Assembly: GCF_000426665.1 (NCBI RefSeq)
Contig: NZ_AUFU01000009.1
Coordinates: 41,727-105,726 of the forward strand
Direction of reading: 5' to 3'
DNA from: Centipeda artemidis DSM 19719
Lineage (GTDB): Bacteria > Bacillota > Negativicutes > Selenomonadales > Selenomonadaceae
Length of the DNA: 64,000 nt
Both the position numbers and the translations under genes were made by a program. Each line of letters starts with the position of its first letter. Within the stretch, counting starts at the first letter, position 1. The notes beneath the pieces were generated by a model. The model did no database searches, had not been told where the DNA came from, and worked only from the letters and a program-made list of their open reading frames with translations. Below are positions 62,501 through 64,000 of the stretch, in pieces.

Positions 62501-62548
62501 AAAAAACCGACGAGGCTGCATAGCTGTGTGGAGCATCGTCGGCTTTTT
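62501..62548 (-). terminator. Terminator after the upstream remnant
   Basis: CCGACGA/TCGTCGG stem with interior AGC/GCT pairs, followed leftward by TTTTTTG. Confidence 0.85.
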
Positions 62549-62560
62549 TAGTTGTACCGT

Positions 62561-62645
62561 TTACTTTTTCAGTGCGGCAAGTTTCGATCCCATGATACGC
62601 TTGTACGTCCCAACGTTCATAAGCTTACCCTCATAGACAATGAAA
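62561..62645 (-). pseudogene. C-terminal tail of an unidentified gene
   Basis: About 26 codons (YEGKLMNVGTYKRIMGSKLA then LKK, stop) joined directly to the decayed exporter fragment and followed by a proper terminator. The terminator shows that a real gene once ended here. A transposase or another mobile-element tail is possible, but I do not recognise it. Confidence 0.45.
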
Positions 62646-62905
62646 AATCATTCCAGAGAAGCATTGAAGGCTTTCCATATGAACCTTGTCCATAAAGCTA
62701 ATTGCTGTTCTCCCCCATTATAATGCCTTATAAAAATGTCAGTGCCGCTGCGCCGCCGCAGCATACGAGCCAGAACCCGGCTAAAGCCATCATCCAGTAT
62801 TTCCATTGTTTGTGAGATATATCTTGCGGTGCGATCTGATGTGCACCGGTAATCATGCAAGCAACAGCAAAACAAAGAAGAAAGATCACCCCGTTAGAGA
62901 CACAA
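62644..62905 (-). repeat. Dispersed direct repeat, copy at 62.65-62.9 kb
   Basis: Spans the exporter-codon fragment, an 80-base spacer and the last third of membrane-protein copy B. It recurs at 63751-64000 with strong identity, and more distantly at about 60330-60590 (the real exporter start and copy A). Confidence 0.85.
62645..62692 (-). pseudogene. Decayed copy of the exporter N-terminal codons (B)
   Basis: Encodes TRFIWKAF then a one-base loss before the NASLE end; corresponds to NRFIRKDFQWFSG of the ABC exporter at 60396. No start codon in frame. Confidence 0.7.
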
Positions 62906-63159
62906 AAAAAGGTAACTTCAGAAGATTTTATGCTGTCTTGCAGCACTTCAAGAAGAGGCAGACAAGTAACCAGCAACACGCATCCCAATGGTAAAAAGTA
63001 ATTATGGTTTTTCTTGTAAATATAGAGCCCAAAAAGAAGTATCCCTAGAAATGCCAAAGAAAATACTATGAGCTGCAGCTCCGAATTTCCCCATCTTGAC
63101 ACGGCTCTACCTGCAAATACGCCAATGACGGCGAAAAAAATACCGATATTTCTTTTCAC
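62728..63159 (-). CDS. 143-residue multi-pass membrane protein, copy B
   Basis: Intact paralogue of copy A with the same length: AVSRWGNSELQ, YIYKKNHNY, SIKSSEVTFF, AHQIAPQDISHKQWKYWMM, FWLVCCGGAAALTFL. Four to five membrane segments. GTG at 63159, with GGAGGAG further upstream. Not adjacent to an intact repeat-protein gene, so it would be an orphan if these are immunity proteins. Confidence 0.85.
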   Translation of the reverse strand: MKRNIGIFFAVIGVFAGRAVSRWGNSELQLIVFSLAFLGILLFGLYIYKKNHNYFLPLGCVLLVTCLPLLEVLQDSIKSSEVTFFCVSNGVIFLLCFAVACMITGAHQIAPQDISHKQWKYWMMALAGFWLVCCGGAAALTFL

Positions 63160-63259
63160 AATTACCTACTCTCCTCCGTTTAGATTACCGAAAGAATCGT
63201 TCCGAAAGTCTCCTTAAGATTGCTCTGAATAAGCCTATCAATAAAGATAATTCTACACT

Positions 63260-63708
63260 CTATCTATTCGGCGGTTCCAATAGAAACAACACGGCTGCTA
63301 CACCTCCGCAGCATAGCCCCCACGTTAAGGCTAATCCTATGAGACAATATTTACATTTTTTCCGGGATATAGCGTGCGGTGAGATTTGACAGCAGCCGGT
63401 GAACAGACAACCGATAGCCATACAAAACGCAAAAAATACAACGCTAAATGCCCCAAAAAACATGACATGAGAAACTTTTCCAATGTCCCCCAATTTATTG
63501 ATGAAGGGTAGGCAGCCAAACAGTAAGATGCCTCCTATAAGAAAGAACCAGGTATGCGTTTTTTATAGACGTAGACACCAAAAGAAAGTACGGGCAATGC
63601 CGCTAAAATTAATATAATGACTTCCATATCCGTATTTCCCTGACTCGCCAAGGCTCGACCGGCAAATACGCCAATGACAGCCACAAGAATACTGATATTT
63701 TTCTTCAT
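63260..63708 (-). pseudogene. 143-residue-type membrane protein, copy C, frameshifted
   Basis: The first part (NISILVAVIGVFAGRALASQGNTD... VYVYKK) and second part (starting THTWFFLIGG, ending CCGGVAAVLFLLEPPNR) are in different frames, joined at an A6 run near 63559; one extra A would restore a full-length protein. Could be decay, a phase-variable homopolymer or a sequencing error. Upstream bases match the end of the repeat-protein gene (CCAAAYGAAG), suggesting a lost effector gene. Confidence 0.8.
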
Positions 63709-63723
63709 ATGTTTTACCACTCT

Positions 63724-63804
63724 TCATTTGGTTTGCTGCAAAATATTATAACGAAAGATCATTCCGGAGAACCATTGGAAGACTTTCCATATAAACCTTG
63801 TCCA
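63724..63804 (-). pseudogene. Decayed copy of the exporter N-terminal codons (C)
   Basis: WTRFIWKVFQWFSGMIFRY matches RFIRKDFQWFSGAILRY of the ABC exporter, then NILQQTK and stop. The stop region overlaps sequence like the last codons of the repeat-protein gene. No in-frame start. Confidence 0.75.
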
Positions 63805-64000
63805 TAAAGCTAATTGCTGTTCTCCCCCATTATGACGCCTTATAAAAATGTCAGTGCAGCTAGACCACCACAGCATACGATCCAGAACCCGGCTAAAGTC
63901 AGCATCCAATATTTCCATTCTTTATGAGATATATTTTGCGGTGCGATCTGATGTGCGCCGGTAAACATACATCCGAAAGCCCCAAAAAACACAAAGAGCA
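63751..64000 (-). repeat. Dispersed direct repeat, copy at the right edge
   Basis: Same composite unit as at 62644-62905: exporter-codon fragment, spacer and the 3' end of a membrane-protein gene. It continues beyond the window. Confidence 0.85.
63840..64000 (-). CDS. 143-residue multi-pass membrane protein, copy D, 3' part
   Basis: The last 53 codons are visible: MFTGAHQIAPQNISHKEWKYW then FWIVCCGGLAALTFL. Clearly the same family as copies A-C. The 5' part lies outside the window, so intactness is unknown. Confidence 0.8.
   Translation of the reverse strand, partial: LFVFFGAFGCMFTGAHQIAPQNISHKEWKYWMLTLAGFWIVCCGGLAALTFL

Noticed and set aside
1..64000. tRNA, rRNA, prophage or complete insertion sequence
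   Set aside because: None recognised by eye on either strand; weak candidates lacked cloverleaf, conserved rRNA stretches or transposase motifs. A dedicated RNA and mobile-element scan would settle it.

Overview
The window reads as the chromosome of a Gram-negative-type Firmicute, most likely a Selenomonadaceae/Negativicutes relative (Selenomonas, Centipeda or Mitsuokella-like). This is inferred from a Firmicutes-style dcw cluster with mraZ, ftsL, DUF881 and small-basic-protein genes, together with a malolactic enzyme, an AroH-type chorismate mutase and a YkpA-type ABC-F protein. No rRNA, tRNA, CRISPR array, complete insertion sequence or prophage was recognised. Most of the window is compact, fairly GC-rich housekeeping DNA. 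The AT-richer exceptions are 25.6-26.9 kb, 29.7-33.5 kb and 55-64 kb.

Layout. 0-4.4 kb: truncated HD-GYP-like gene, leuS, TSUP exporter. 4.5-8 kb: soluble FIST-domain methyl-accepting protein and an amino-acid permease. 8.1-15.6 kb: small secreted protein, YigZ, ThrE-type exporter, HxlR regulator divergent from an amidohydrolase, malolactic enzyme, DHA2 drug-efflux-type MFS. 15.7-19.7 kb: alanine block (ald, amino-acid permease, alr), each gene with its own terminator. 19.9-25.6 kb: divergent NCS2-like permease, glucosaminidase-domain protein, YkpA-type ABC-F, UbiB/ABC1 kinase, aroH. 25.6-26.9 kb: isolated AT-rich gene fusing an XRE helix-turn-helix to a uracil-DNA-glycosylase-like domain, with paired palindromes upstream. 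27-28.3 kb: deletion scar joining a BglG/PRD regulator to the tail of a zinc alcohol dehydrogenase. 28.5-29.7 kb: ftsZ. 30.1-33.4 kb: DeoR-controlled PTS-like block. 33.6-46 kb: dcw operon read right to left (mraZ, rsmH, ftsL, murE, murF, mraY, murD, murG, murC-ddl fusion, ftsQ, DUF881, sbp), with a clear promoter, four 10-bp-spaced MraZ boxes and a terminator. ftsI, ftsW, murB and ftsA are not in it. 46.1-50.4 kb: asd-dapB operon, uraA, RluD-type pseudouridine synthase. 50.5-55 kb: metal (Mn/Zn) ABC operon ending in a DtxR-type regulator.

55-64 kb is the most unusual region. A type I secretion operon, transcribed leftward, starts with a 491-residue acidic Gly/Asp/Trp repeat protein that has no Lys or Arg in its first 273 residues, carries four 47-residue repeats and ends in a hydrophobic Ala/Gly-rich tail. 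It is followed by a 143-residue multi-pass membrane protein, an ABC exporter without an N-terminal peptidase-like domain, an HlyD-type adaptor and a second ABC exporter with a degenerate C39-like domain. Upstream lie at least three more copies of the 143-residue membrane protein (one complete, one frameshifted, one cut by the window edge), separated by decayed copies of the exporter's first codons. The pattern suggests repeated duplication of a secreted-effector/immunity locus. That reading is inference: the sequence shows the architecture, not the function.
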